Assembly: GCA_019022495.1 (NCBI GenBank)
Contig: JAFEKR010000005.1
Coordinates: 3,534,001 to 3,598,000 of the forward strand
From: Epichloe hybrida
Lineage: Eukaryota; Ascomycota; Sordariomycetes; Hypocreales; Clavicipitaceae
DNA: 64,000 bases
Direction of reading: 5' to 3'
Both the position numbers and the translations under genes were made by a program. The notes under the pieces were generated by a model that was given only the letters and a program-made list of their open reading frames with translations, was not told the DNA's origin and did no database searches. Below, piece by piece: positions 19,976 to 32,644 of this stretch (positions within the stretch are counted from its first letter, which is position 1; each line of letters starts with the position of its first letter).

Positions 19976-22900
19976 TCACCTTTTCTTAGGCATGAACAGA
20001 CTCGGTTTTGCCTTCTTTCGTGGGCCTGTTGGTGGAGGTTTGATCGTAGGCTAGAGGAGAAGATGAGCATGCAGGCAATGTGTGGTCAGTCACTCGATGC
20101 TTACCTTTGTACTGCTCATGGAGCCACTAGGTTGATTCGATGACGACGTCGATCCAGTCGGTACATGATTCGTTGGTATCGCTTTCGGATTCATCGTCAC
20201 TTGGGCTGGCGGCCGTTCTGGAGGCACCATCCCGAGAACAGACATTGCTGAGGGATCCTTGGGCTGCTTCATTTGCGTCGTTGGTTTCTGACCAAACTTG
20301 CCCATTAGACCACCTCGAGGTTTGCTGTTCGCAATCTGTTCCATCATCAGAAATGTGGGTTTGAACGCTGACTGTTCGCTCAGCCAGTGGTCTGTCACAT
20401 ACCCTTTTAGAAGCTTGTTGCCCATAATCTGACCCGTCCAGAGGTCTCTTATGCTCAGAGCCTCGAGCTTCTGATGTGTGGATGATGGGAAGACCGCCCT
20501 CGTGTGGCAAATGGTTGGGTATAACACTATTGATGCTCCTTCGAGGTTGGTTCGATTCGGCTGGGGCAGAGGGGGGCATTGCGGCAGTGTTAGTAGCAGA
20601 GGTATTTGGTCTCAAATTCTGTGTGGCAGCCGAAGTATCACTTCCGGTTGGTGGTGCATCGGCCATGTCGACGTCTTTGGTAGATGGATTCTGTGTGGGA
20701 ATATGGGCCGAAGGGCTAGCTTGCTGTAGAGGTCGCCTGAACAGGCCCAGAATGTCTCCCTTTGTGTATCGATCGCGAGCTTTGGCATCCTCAATCAACT
20801 TCTTCCAGAATTCACCCTGAACCAAAGCTCTAGAGTCTCCAAGAATCCACAAGGACGATTTTGCACGCGTAAGACCAACGTTCATTCGTCGAATATCGGT
20901 CATGAAACCAATGCCGCCAGTTGGGCTGGCTCGTACGCATGAAAATATGATAATCTCACATTCACGACCCTGGAAAGCGTCCGTAGTGTTGAACTCAATA
21001 ATGTCTGTAATGTTCTCACCATATCGACCTTTGAAGCGCCTCCGCAACTCAAACAGCTGCGCTTTATAGGGTGTGATTATGCCAATCTTGCCGGTCAGAT
21101 CGCATTGCCTGTACTCCCTGCTGAAGCGGTCATACATCTCCATGGCCACGTCCAATTCTCTGGTATTGACCAAGGACTGCCCTTTGCGGCCCTTTGCCTG
21201 TACACCCTCCACGTCAAAGAACCGGTACGGGCCAAGCAGAGCACTATTATGCCATGGCTGGTGCCGGAGTTTGAACATATCCTGCCCGTCTTGGAGTTGT
21301 CCTTCATAAAACTCTTTGCTGGGGAATTGACTGATTTCCGGATGCATTCGATATTGCATGTCGAGCAGATGCACGGATTTGGGATGGTTTTGCTGCATTC
21401 GCACGAACAGACTCTGGTCGTAGCCAAATCTCGCGGCAGATTGCGACAGAACTGTCGGGGGAAGTTGCTTAGGGTCACCGACAAGAATACACTTGCAGCA
21501 ACCGTACTTCAAGGGAATCAAAGCACTAAGCTCAACACACTGGGCTGCTTCATCGATGATGACTGTCTCAAATTCCACGTCGAGGTTACGGAACATTTCA
21601 TGCCCACTACCACTGAGTGTGGCACAGATAACATGTGCTGAGTTGAGGATCTCTTGCTGCACCTGCCGTCGACGCATTTCCATTTCTCGAGCTAATGAAT
21701 TCCCACTGTCTTTATTGGCGTCGATCTGCTTCCCGATTTGCATTTGTTGTCTCTTCAACTCGTCGAACTTTCTGGTGAGAGTGCTCACAGTGGCAAGGTC
21801 GTTCTTCGCGCGTGCTTCGTCCGAACGCACTCGAATCTCCGAGAGTTCCTCCTTGAGTTTGGCTGCATCCTCGTGGAGCTTGTCCCGCTCTGCCTTGGCC
21901 TTATCCTTTGTGTTGTCACCTTCCAGTCGGCGACGGACAAGCTCATCGAGAGTAACATCCTTCACGCCAGCATTGATGGCGTCGCTTCTGCCAAGACGAA
22001 GCACATCGATAGGCTTCGTCTTCCCGCTACTTGTTACTACACCGGCCTTGAGACGGATTACCAATTCATCAACAGCGGCGTTACTTGGAGCGCAGACAAG
22101 AAGCTTTTTGGGGCGTCCCTGAGCCGCTGGTGTCAATGATGCCAAGGGTCGCAATGGGCCGCCTACAGGCACACCATTTGAAGCCTGGGCCAGCTGTTCA
22201 GACAACAAAGAACCGACCATTGCGGTGATGGTTTTTGTTTTACCCGTTCCGGGAGGTCTGCAATCAAGTCAGTGTCGATCACTTCCGCAATTCTCGATGG
22301 AACGTACCCTTGGATGAGTGTAAACCCGTCGTTCTCAAAAGCACCAAGCACCGCCAGTGCTTGGCCGCGATTGAGTGCCCAGTTCTGCATAGCATTTGTT
22401 ATCCTCTCATCTCCATAGCGAATAATCGGCGACGGCTCGGCTTTCAAGATTTCATCCATCAGGTCATAGTATTGGAGGCTTTCCAGGGCAGCATACTCTC
22501 TCTCGATTGTTGTCATGTTTGTCACCTTGATACCATGCACGCTAGTCCCTGGCGTCAATATGAGTGATAATGGATTATTCCGAGAGGCGACACGGTACGT
22601 GATCTCAATCAGGTCTTTCTTGTATGTTATTCGATGGACTCTTGCCAAGCAGTGTTTTGCGTCTGGACTGTTCAGCGGATTTTCGGCTTCAGACACAAGC
22701 AGGATATCTCCTTGCGAAACGCCTCTTTCTCGATTCTGAACGACAGGCATTGTGAAAGCCACTTCTAAAAAACTGTCCACGCTTGCGCGGCTCGTAACTT
22801 TCATGCCAAAAGGCTGGGATGTTATCTCATCCTTGGCTGTTACAAAAGAGCGCCACGCCTCCGACGCCAGCAAAGGGAAAAAGGTGGACTGATAAGATCG

Positions 22901-25900
22901 AGGGTCAGAATACTTCGTCGCAACCTCAGAGGCTGCTGGCCCATTTGGTGGGTCGTTGCCTTCGTGAAAGATGTCCCAAGCCAGGATGGTGTTGTGCAGT
23001 CGATCCATCGGGGGTATCAACCGGGCTCTCATCTCCTTGACAGATCGTTGCTGTCGAACCTTCTTCACGGGCCGGCGAAGTCTGTCTCGTAGGGCTTGTT
23101 GTCGTCTTTTCTCATATTCATTCAAGCCCTTCTGACCACCAGTGCTCAGATTGGCGAGTTGTTCATCAGAATCAGAGTCCTCACCGTCAGTGTCCGAGTC
23201 TTCGTCGGAGCTATTGACCATGATTTCACTTCGGCCGTGATCTTTCCCAGTAATACCAAGACTATGAATGCCCGAACCCTCGCCAGCCAGCAGCTCTCCT
23301 CGAATCTTTTTGGCCCTTGCAATTGCATCGGCATCCCTCTTGGCCTTCTCGGCCTTCTCCCTTTGTCGGCTCTCCTTGAGTGCTGATATAGTCCTGTGAT
23401 CAGGGACCTTGGGCTTTGCCTTGACGTGTTGAGCGGCGAGCTGTTTGAGAATTGGGCTGTCGGCAGATCGACTGAAGTCCAGGACATCATCTCGGTTTGT
23501 TCTTGCAACTTTCGTTGGCTCGGAGGCCATGCTACCTGGCGGTGCCGATTTTGACCAAGCGTCAAGCTTGCTTTGCTTCTTGGCCTTGGCATTGCCAAGG
23601 ATGGAGGTGCGGTCTGACGAATCCGATGACACGCCGAGCTGGACAATTTGAACTTCTTCATCGTGACCAAGTGCCTGAAGCAGCTCTGCTCGTTGTTGGT
23701 CGTTGAGGTTCGTGGAGCGGATATACTTTCCCAAAGTGCCAGTAGGAATGCAAGCATCTGTTATTAGTTTTCGAGATCCAGCGTTGATTTCCAGTTTGTT
23801 TTCTCGGAGCCGTGTCAAGATCTTGCAGAGCACTCTGACCGTGACATCAACAAGCCACCTATCCTTAAGTCGAATCATATTTTCCATTCCTCGGAAATTG
23901 TCCTTTGCTGGCCCCAAAATGATAGGCATCACGTCCCGTTCTTCCTTTCCCAAGGCTGTGGCAGAGGTTAGCAGGCCATCTTCTGCAATAAGGGCCTCGG
24001 CCAATTCCATAATTTCTCGGCAAAATTCTGTCATGGTACTATTTGGAATGCAAAATGACCACGACTCGATGTTCAAACAAGATTTGGAAACGAATCTCCA
24101 TTGCTCATTCCACCAACGGAGCACTATAGCGACAGATTTTGCATTGAGTTCTCTCGTTCTGAGAACTCCAGTTGATGTGTTCGATAAACCTTGGAGAACG
24201 TCTCGGTTCATGTTGAGAAGTGGGCGGATCGGACCCCATGGGAAGGGTGCTTTAAGAACTCTGTCCAGTGTCCAGACGATGGAGGACAAGGTTTGCTCTG
24301 GGTGATGCTCTGACATATGTTGCAATGCCGCACTTCGTGAAATCTCCCCGGTCCAGCTTTTGAGTATCTCGGCCGACCCCTCAGCAAGATCAGAATAGTC
24401 GTGCACCGAGAGCCCTACGATGACCTGGAAAGGCAAGCGATCAGTGAACATCATGTTTAGGTCTGTTGTATCCATTTCGGAAATTCGTGTCAGAATACGT
24501 GTCAACGCACTGGCCGTGGCACTGAGAGATTTGTTGAATCGGTTGCTCGACTCATCCAATTTGGTGACGGTCTTGCGCGGCCGGACCTGTTCCACCGAAA
24601 TAAGGGGTCCGAGAGATATTAAGATGTCCTTTGCAAGAGAAACTTGATCCACAGAGGCGTCGAACATTTCGACAACGCTTTCCCAGAATATCTGGGAATC
24701 CCGAACAACTGTTGACTGTAACTGCTTGCTACTGTGGATGGCTTGAAATTCGTCCGAAAACATCTTCATGTCTAGTCTCATAGCCGCTTGAAGGACGGAT
24801 TTTGCAGCATCTGAAACCTTGAAAGTGGTCCAGCCTTCGCATTGATCTCGTGGACGCAAATTGACCATTATGAGATCTTTGTGCTTTCCAACAAGATTGA
24901 ATGCTGCGCTTGCGTACAGATGAACAGTCCCGGACACAATCTGCGTTGATGGATCCAAAAACGACTTCATGGTAAAATTCATGGCATCGAAGCCAGCCCG
25001 TATACACGCTGACCGGCCTGCTTCGCTGATAGAAGGGTCATTGATCATTTTACCTAGCAAAGTTTGCAGAAGGACCTCACAAGCGTCGTATCTACGATCT
25101 CGCGTCAACGATGTAAGCCAGGGCTGGATCCAAGAAGTAGGGAAAGGAGTGACATCCGCATCAGGGGTGAACCCGGTCCAGCAGTCTTCAAGGGATTGAT
25201 TGAGTAAGTTTTTGTAGAGTGGACTGCCGAAAAGTAGATCGGCGATCACGTTTGGCCTCGCATCGCCAACGACATCCCAAATGGCTTTTGGAGACTGCTG
25301 CAAAAATGTCGTCAGAACGCGAATTGTCACAACTAAAACTCCTTCAGAGCGGCAAGAGATATGGCGGAAGAGTAAATCATAGATGTTAGCACTGCCAGCC
25401 CGCAACTCCATGCTGCGGAGGCGACTGAGAATAAGAGATTCTGGAAGCTTGGTTAAAATGGTTTCAAACCCCAGCCAAAATCTCTCAATCTCCAAGAAAA
25501 TTTCCGGCGGAGGCTGGTTGACATCTTTGCGGCTTATCTCATCGATGGCGGAGATCAAACCGGTGCTCACTGCCCAGTCAAACTGATCATCAGTGATCGA
25601 TTTAGCCTCGACCGCCTTCCAATTTTCCTGAGCCCACTTCCGGCGGTCGTCATTCTTTTGGTCGAACAAGAAATATGTCATCCCCGGTAAGGGATCTTTA
25701 GTCCCAAGTTTAAGGTAACTCTTGCCCTGTAAGCGCATGAAGACGTACTGAAAGATCCTGCGTTTATCTGGGTCGGCCATATACGGCATACAGCAAAGCG
25801 CCTCGTAGACAGCTAGGAGAACTGTAGGCAGATTCTCTCCGAATTGCGTCTTCTTGAAAACCGCGCCGCTGTCTTCGATTTTGCCTATATAGTCTTTCGC

Positions 25901-26386
25901 CCAGGTAAGATTGTGCGCAATTCTTGCAATATCTAGTCGATCGAGCATGTTTCGAATGTGCTCGAGCACATCTTCATTCCATTTTCTATTGTTTGTTAGG
26001 CATTTTCTCCTTCAGCTGCATACAAGAACATACTCGGAGAAACTTTGCAAGTAGACTGGGCGACGCATGTGCCAGCTCAGGACGCAATCTGAACACGTTC
26101 TAAGCGTTTGTTCCAGTCTTTCCTTAAAATCTTCTAGCCATTTTCCTGCGGCAGATTTATCAAAGCCAAATATGAGACTATTCCAATACGTTATTTCGAC
26201 GCGACGATGGCCCTGTTCGATTCTTTTTCTCTTTTCGTCGGCGGATATTTTTGTTTCAGGATCATCGAAAGTTTTATAATTCTCGGGGTCGTCTGAATCG
26301 ATTTTCGGGCAGAGAAGATGACATTCCGACGGAAGCTTTTGTAGCTCATGATACCATTTAGCAAGCTCCTCATTGAGTTCGGACAT
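19976..26386 (-). CDS. SEN1: SEN1 RNA/DNA helicase (transcription termination, R-loop removal)
   Basis: Sen1 is a nuclear superfamily 1B helicase that ends transcription of non-coding RNAs and resolves R-loops. Five exons (26386-26034, 25985-22308, 22257-20403, 20335-20105, 20050-19976) give 2063 residues, near the 2231 of yeast. The N-terminal 1200 residues are the long helical SEN1_N region. The Walker A motif GPPGTGKTKT sits across the 50-bp second intron near residue 1344. It is followed by motif II IIDEAAQCVE, GDPKQLPPTV, DAFQGRECEIIIF and MNVGLTRAKSSLWIL. The last two introns were placed by donor/acceptor motifs (GTATGT..GAACAG; GTAAGC..CTCTAG). They restore a basic C-terminus, IANSKPRGGLMGKFGQKP and then KPSLFMPKKR, typical of the family. 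The overall call is firm; exon ends are predictions. Confidence 0.95.
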
Positions 26387-27607
26387 ATTGGCTTTGACAC
26401 CCGTAGCTCATTCTCGAAGATTCAAACTGGAGCTTCTTAACGGGCCGGAGTCGACACCAGGCCCCCTTCAATAAGAACAAGCCAGATTTTCCAGGACGCC
26501 TCCGTGTTCAGCAGTTCCTGGCGGTTAGAGGGGAAAGTGTATATGGCTAATTCTTTTGACCAGAATTTAGCAGGTCATTGAAAGGTCAAGGTAGAGACTG
26601 CAATGCGAATCTACGGAAGGAGTCCCGAGAAAATTGAGCAGGGTCCGAGAGTGCTAATAAAAAGAGGGAAGAAACTCTCTTATCTCTGTCAACTTTGGAG
26701 TTGTTTGCGCAAGTCGGCGTTGTTTGGATCCTGATTACGTCGGCGCTGGGAGGGAGGTAAAGAGCTACGAGGCCACACGCAGCCGTCAAATTTAGATTTA
26801 AGAAGTTGACGCCAGCACTGGAGCCTCTGCCTACTAACGCGTTAAGTGATTGAAGAGCGCGTACGGATCGTACGGAGTACGTACACCCGGCAGGGTGGAG
26901 TTGAGTGGAGGTGACAGGTGGCAGGCGGCATGGCCCGTGCATGAATCAACTTCCAACCACCAAATCAGCTGCGTATATAATATGTAACTCCTTGCTCTCA
27001 AGAAAAGGCTCGATTATATCTTGGTTGCCGTACAGTCATTATCTCAATCATCAGATCGGCAGATCGGCAGATCTATAAATGGACCTCGAATATTTCCACC
27101 TAAAACGAAACATGATTTGCACCAGTCCGCCTCGCTCCTTATCCCTCGCAGCCCGTGTACAGTCTTCCATCAGAATCGTATATATTCATTTTTTTTTCTT
27201 CTTCTTGGGCAGTGCCTGTTCCTCCCAAGCTTGAGCTGGTCGTGAACGTAAAGTGAGCTGTGGCCAGATTCTGGCCTTGTTTGCGCCAATCCCATCAGTG
27301 ACTGCGCAAACGGCGAAGCTTCGAGGGCGCGTGATAATTTTTTGCTGTTGAGGAAGCAAAAGCCCATGGGATACCCTCCAATAGCCCACTCACCTTCGAA
27401 GCAGCATGAATTATTTTCCCACCTCCGTGCTCACATTGACTGCGTCTAGTTTCGGACCGCCTCTGTGCTGCTCGACCAAATGACGTATTTCTGATGTTGC
27501 CCACCAAACTCGCGAAGTGAATTCCCACCATCACTCCCGGGCTTTCATATATGGCAAATTTTGATGACGTTAGGATTGCCTGATTTTATCACATTGCTTA
27601 ATTCACG
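26387..27607. other. Divergent intergenic region, SEN1 and the methyltransferase gene
   Basis: About 1.2 kb of promoter DNA for two divergent genes. It contains a TACGGAGTA 9-mer (26871-26879) inside a GTACG-rich stretch and a short tandem CAGATCGG repeat (about 27052-27074) just before TCTATAAAT. No gene is seen. Confidence 0.55.
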
Positions 27608-29548
27608 ATGACATCTGCCTATTTCAGGTCGGGGGATACCCGCGGCCGATTACGAGAGAACAGCATCGCGAGATCCTGCACGCTCGAGGCTGATGAAAAC
27701 GATGAGATTGAAGAAGTAAGAGACGGCGCGGACATCATAGACTTGACATCTGAGATTCTCTCTACCCATCCAAACAGCTTTTCGCACACCGCCGCCTTTC
27801 AGTCGCAGCCACATCAGTTTCACGTCGGTGATATACTAGAGATTAGAGGTACCATGCTTGGTCAGTATCCTGTTCACTTCATTAAAGTCACAGGGATATC
27901 ATACGCATCCACTCAAGTTCAAATGCTCGAGGGCCTTCCTTTTATCAGAACTCGGAACATGAAGGGCCAGCTTCCTAAAAAACACAACGAGGTTTGCATG
28001 ATGCTACATTCTCGACAACAAACTCAACCCTTCCTGTATGATCAACCGATATTAGCCAATGTCAAAGCAGATCTGGTTGTCAGAAGACGAGCCATTATTA
28101 TAACAAATGCCGTTTATCCAGAATTTGCAGTAAGACGAATATTACAATCATCGACCGAACACATTAGTGGGCAACTTTCTCAATCAGAAGAAGACGCCAC
28201 ACTTGTATGCCGGTGGAAATGGATCATCCAATTTGTTGACAGCAACAGAAAAACCAGGGTTGATGAAGAATCGATTGAGCGGATCAATTTGGAAGAAGTA
28301 TCACAGTCGCAATTTATCGTGTCGGAACAGACGCTCCGTAACAGGTGGCGCGGCGGACGACACAGAGGCGGTTCTTGGCGCTATAACAATCACTCTGTCA
28401 TTCGGTGCGACAATGGGTTGCCAAATCAATTCGTTGAGTCATTTATTAGACACCGAGGGCAAAAGTATACGCTGTTCGATGCATTTTCTGGCGCTAGGGG
28501 CGTCTCGAGAGGAGCACAAAGCGCCGGATTCAAAGTTATGCATGCCGTCGACAAAGAGCCAACGGTGTGGGATACATATTCCATCAACTTCCCAGAAACT
28601 ACCTTATACAAGATGTCGATCGACCAATTCATTCAAGAGGTTAGAGATCTGCCTCTTCGCCCAGACGTTCTACATATGTCTCCACCGTGTCAATATTTCT
28701 CACCGGCACACACGAGGTCCTGTGCACGCGATGAAGAAAACACGGATGCCATCTTGTGCTGCCATGAGCTTGTGCGTAAACTGCGTCCAAGGCTCATTAC
28801 TCTGGAGCAGACTTTTGGTTTGAAGTTCGAACAGCATCAGGATTACTTTCATTCGCTTATTGGTGATCTTACTCACCACGGATATTCCGTTCGATGGAGA
28901 ATCGTAGACCTGTGCACATGGGGGTCTGCGCAAACTCGCAAACGCCTCGTCATGCTCGCGGCTGGACCAGGAGAGCGGCTTCCTCCATTCCCTCCTCCCA
29001 CACATTCGAAGAATGTGGAAGATTCTCTGCTACCCTACAGCACAATTCGCAAAGCTCTCAGCAGAATCAGGCCTGATGATGATATGCATGATCTGGCTGC
29101 TGTGTCGCATTTCACCCCTCCACGTCCCCGTCTAGAATTTGACACGCAGATCGGAACCATTTTGACCAGCCCTGGAAATATTTACCACCCGGACGGAAAC
29201 CGCAGCTACACACTCCGAGAACATGCATGTCTGCAAGGATTCCCTATATCCCATCAGTTTCGAGGGACAAAAACAAGTATCAAACGACAAATTGGGAACG
29301 CTTTCCCGCCCAACACCGTCAAAGTATTGTACAAACACCTTGAAAAGTGGCTTTTAAAGCAGGATGGGGTCGCAGATTACAGTCCACCATCAACCCAGCT
29401 CATAACGATAGATGGAGAATCTGCCGGTGTGGTCATCGACTCTGGCTCGTCGGCAGTTTTGATTCGGGATAGTGATGTGGCTGAAGCCCGTCTGTCAAGC
29501 CTGAGCAGCACTATCGACCACAGCTGCATTTTTGTTGATCTAACATAG
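27608..29548 (+). CDS. rid: RID-like C5-cytosine DNA methyltransferase (RIP defective family)
   Basis: Single open frame of 646 residues. RID-type enzymes are required for repeat-induced point mutation in Neurospora and are premeiotic nuclear proteins. Visible C5-methyltransferase motifs are I (DAFSGARGVSRGAQSAGF, about residue 288), IV with the catalytic Cys (SPPCQYFSPAHT, about 357), VI as EQT in place of the usual ENV (about 399), VIII (QTRKRLVML, about 441) and X (KRQIGNAFPPNT, about 560). From memory, PPCQ and EQT are features of the RID/Masc1 group rather than DIM-2. The N-terminal 270 residues would hold a BAH-like region (HVGDILEIRG). The protein is shorter than Neurospora RID, mainly at the ends. 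It is divergent from SEN1 and followed by a helicase gene in the same direction. Confidence 0.93.
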   Translation: MTSAYFRSGDTRGRLRENSIARSCTLEADENDEIEEVRDGADIIDLTSEILSTHPNSFSHTAAFQSQPHQFHVGDILEIRGTMLGQYPVHFIKVTGISYASTQVQMLEGLPFIRTRNMKGQLPKKHNEVCMMLHSRQQTQPFLYDQPILANVKADLVVRRRAIIITNAVYPEFAVRRILQSSTEHISGQLSQSEEDATLVCRWKWIIQFVDSNRKTRVDEESIERINLEEVSQSQFIVSEQTLRNRWRGGRHRGGSWRYNNHSVIRCDNGLPNQFVESFIRHRGQKYTLFDAFSGARGVSRGAQSAGFKVMHAVDKEPTVWDTYSINFPETTLYKMSIDQFIQEVRDLPLRPDVLHMSPPCQYFSPAHTRSCARDEENTDAILCCHELVRKLRPRLITLEQTFGLKFEQHQDYFHSLIGDLTHHGYSVRWRIVDLCTWGSAQTRKRLVMLAAGPGERLPPFPPPTHSKNVEDSLLPYSTIRKALSRIRPDDDMHDLAAVSHFTPPRPRLEFDTQIGTILTSPGNIYHPDGNRSYTLREHACLQGFPISHQFRGTKTSIKRQIGNAFPPNTVKVLYKHLEKWLLKQDGVADYSPPSTQLITIDGESAGVVIDSGSSAVLIRDSDVAEARLSSLSSTIDHSCIFVDLT

Positions 29549-30162
29549 CCTACAAGGCGGGAAAGAAAAGAACAAGAAGAAATGTGGCCCCAAAGCGGTC
29601 TATGCTCACGAAGGAACGGTGTAGTCTTACTGCTGATTAGTCTGGTACTTGGCTGAGCTCGCAGATGGAATCTTGTATCAACCAGATCTTATGTGGAACG
29701 AGGACGGGATTGACTTGGCATGATAAGTTCTACTTCCGTCGTAAACTCGGCAACAAAGCACTCTACATCGAACCTCATCGCTCGGTCATTCCCACATTAA
29801 AAGTCTCCCATCGATAGTGCATGCTTATTGTGCCCAGCGAATCACGACGCTGCCAACTGCTGGCCTTGGGCAGCTGCGAGCCAAGATAGACAGCTGCCTA
29901 GCAACTGCCTAGCAACTGCCCAGCAGCTGCCTAGCAGCTGCACGGAAAGCCACAGCCGCTCTTCCATTTACAAAGTGTCTTGTGGTCTGGTGTGTGCTTT
30001 CACTGGAGTGCGCACCTCTGCCCTTTTGTGCAATTCAACTCTCCAGGTACGATTCTACGCCCGATGCAAGCAACCCCGAAACATCTCTGCTACCTACCTA
30101 CATGTCACCGCAAATTGTTTGAACTTGTGTGTTTTGAAGGCGAATAAGAGATAATAGTTCCG
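29549..30162. other. Intergenic region with an 11-bp tandem repeat
   Basis: Separates the methyltransferase and helicase genes. Positions 29893-29943 hold four imperfect 11-bp units of the GCTGCCTAGCA type. The rest is probably 3' UTR and promoter; no gene is seen. Confidence 0.6.
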
Positions 30163-32644
30163 ATGGATGAAACATCTATGCGGCGAGGGGACACAAATCA
30201 GGAGACCCTGGCGCAACCTCTACCAGAGACAGTACGTTCGACAAACACGATTTTGAGGTCTTTTGCAGGCAGCTGATACATGTCTATACATATAGCTGGT
30301 GGTTCCACTCCACACTTTTCCTATCAAAGATGAGTTTATTAGGAGGCATAAGGAAGGCACCAAAATCGAAATGTACAACGAAGAGAAGTTGTTACAACGC
30401 CTCAATACACTAGCTCAGCCTTTTAAGTGTTGGGTAATGAGTCCCATTCCAAATACAACCACCGCGTTTCACCGTTCCTGGCTATTTTTGGTACAGCCAT
30501 TGGACAGTCTGGACAGGGCTGTCTTTCCAAGCACCACCGACGGATTCAAGGTCGACATGCTGTCTACGGTGTCTCATGAGGACGGCGAATATTCGCTGGT
30601 CCACCTCTCAGCGAATAGAATTCCGAATCCTTTCGAATCTATGGAGGCAATTAGGGACCAAAGGGCAAAAACCTACGCTGCTTTCAAGGTCGATGTGCCT
30701 CGTTCATGGAAAAACGCGGATGGTAAAAACATCGAGCTCGACCTTATGACGAGCTTGCAGACCAGATGCCGTGTCGAAAACTTAGCTGACATATGGCTCA
30801 GAGACAACGACTGCCAGTTGATCAAGGTCGATTGGGATATACAATCTACCACGTTCGAAGTGGAGTTAGAAGCTCTTCGATATTTAACGAATGAGAGGGA
30901 TCGTGATGGACAGGGTCCGACGATCAAGTCGAAACGTGCTTTCCATATGATTCTCGACTTTCACTCCTGCTGGAAAGAGTTTTATGATCTGCACAAGGCC
31001 TTCCCACAACTCAAAAACCCAGAGCATGCCAAATACAAAATTCCCGCAGCAATTTTAGAGAAGTATAAATCACTCAATCAAGACCACCTTGATTCACTCA
31101 GCGGGCTACAAATGATTCCAAACGGTTTGTATTTTGTCAATGGGTGTCCTGGATCTGGTAAAACGGAGTGGAATATGATAGTTGCGGCAATGGTACAAGC
31201 AAGCACTAGGAAGCGTCACTTGAGGAGGAGTCGCGTACTCTTCCTGGTTGACATCAATAAAACTGTCGATGATGCAGCGGCTCGATACTTTGCCCTATGT
31301 CAAGAAGCTAGATTGGATCTACGTATTGTGAGGATGCATGGCTGGCCCAGGGAGATGCGCCAAAGCTCCAAGATTCACGGTCTCCAGCCCGAAAAGCAGC
31401 AAGGGAATAACGAGATGTTTGACGTTGACTTCACGACCAGATTTCTGACCATCGCAGGATTGTCTAAATGTGCCAGGATCTCTGAGAAGCCAGGTGTCGT
31501 TCCAACTCTTGATGAAGCATCGTGGCAATATTTCGAACGAAACAAAAAAGATGCTTTTCCAGGTCTTCAGACGCTTTTGGACAAAATGGAAAATGGCGAG
31601 GTCCTGTCTACCGATGATTGGAAGACCTTAAGAAGGCATGTTTCAAAACTTTATCGTGCTGTTTTAGCACGCACCGATTTCATCGCAACCACGCCAGTGG
31701 CAGCATTTGGGAGATTCTCCAGATTCTTCAAACCAGATCTCATCTTTGTAGATGAAGCCTCTCACGCCAGAGAACTCACCACCCTGATTCCCCTTGCTTA
31801 CTTCAGCCCAAAGGCCTGGATATTCACAGGGGATGTGAAGCAGACGCAGCCGTTCGTCAAAAACTTGAAGAGCAACAGGGGCGCTCATACAGAGCTTAGA
31901 TTCAACCCTTTCGCAACCCAGCTGCAGATGAGCACCATGGCGAGAGCTAGTTGTGTTGGTGCAATCAACAGTGAGTTTCTCATCAACAAGCGAGCATTTG
32001 GGAACCTCCATCGATTACCATCGGATCTATTCTACGATGGTAGAATGATATCTAGCCACACAAATGAGGACTTGTATCCCGCAAGTGTATCTCATCTGAG
32101 GAATTATCTTCAAAGTCTCGCAGGTGGACTTGGCATCGATGAGAATCGTTTGATTCTTGACTTGACAGTAAGCCAAGAAGAGCGCCATCAAGAGAGTTTC
32201 TGGAACCCGGTTCATCATCAGTGGGTTCTTGAACACGCCGCAAGCTTGCTTGGAGACAACCAATTTCAGAGCATACGACGCGGACACGTGGCCACGGTCA
32301 TGATCGCTACGCCATACAGTACATCTTTCAAACAGTATCAGGCTTCTGTAAAGACTTGGCCAAAAGAGTGGCAGGATAGGGTTCAAGTTTTGACTGTTGA
32401 CAAGGCCCAAGGCAACGAGTCAGACGTTGTATTTCTGGACATGGTACGTACTCAGACTTCTGGCTTCATGGATGATCCCAGAAGATTGAACGTTTCGATT
32501 ACACGAGCTCGGCAAGCCGAGGTTATTCTTATGCGAAGAGCCATGGCTTACACGCCTCGGAGACGCGGCGACACTGTTCGCAGCACGTTTTTGTCGAGAG
32601 TGTGGGAAGACACAATGTCCCACGGTCGGGTTGTGAGTATATGA
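30163..32644 (+). CDS. Upf1-superfamily (SF1B) helicase-like protein, specific role unknown
   Basis: The exons are 30163-30231 and 30296-32644, 805 residues. The intron starts GTACGT and ends ATATAG; its removal joins a 23-residue hydrophilic leader to LVVPLHTFPIKDEF. Helicase motifs are complete: I (VNGCPGSGKTEW, about residue 304), II (FVDEASHAREL, about 507), III (FTGDVKQTQPF), V (LTVDKAQGNESDVVFLD) and VI (DPRRLNVSITRARQAEV, about 750). This order and spacing fit the DNA2/NAM7/Upf1-like helicases. DEAS in motif II differs from the DEAA of Sen1/Upf1. The first 280 residues match no domain I know. The gene lies immediately downstream of the RID-like gene in the same direction; a link to it is only a suggestion from position. 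Confidence 0.88.
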
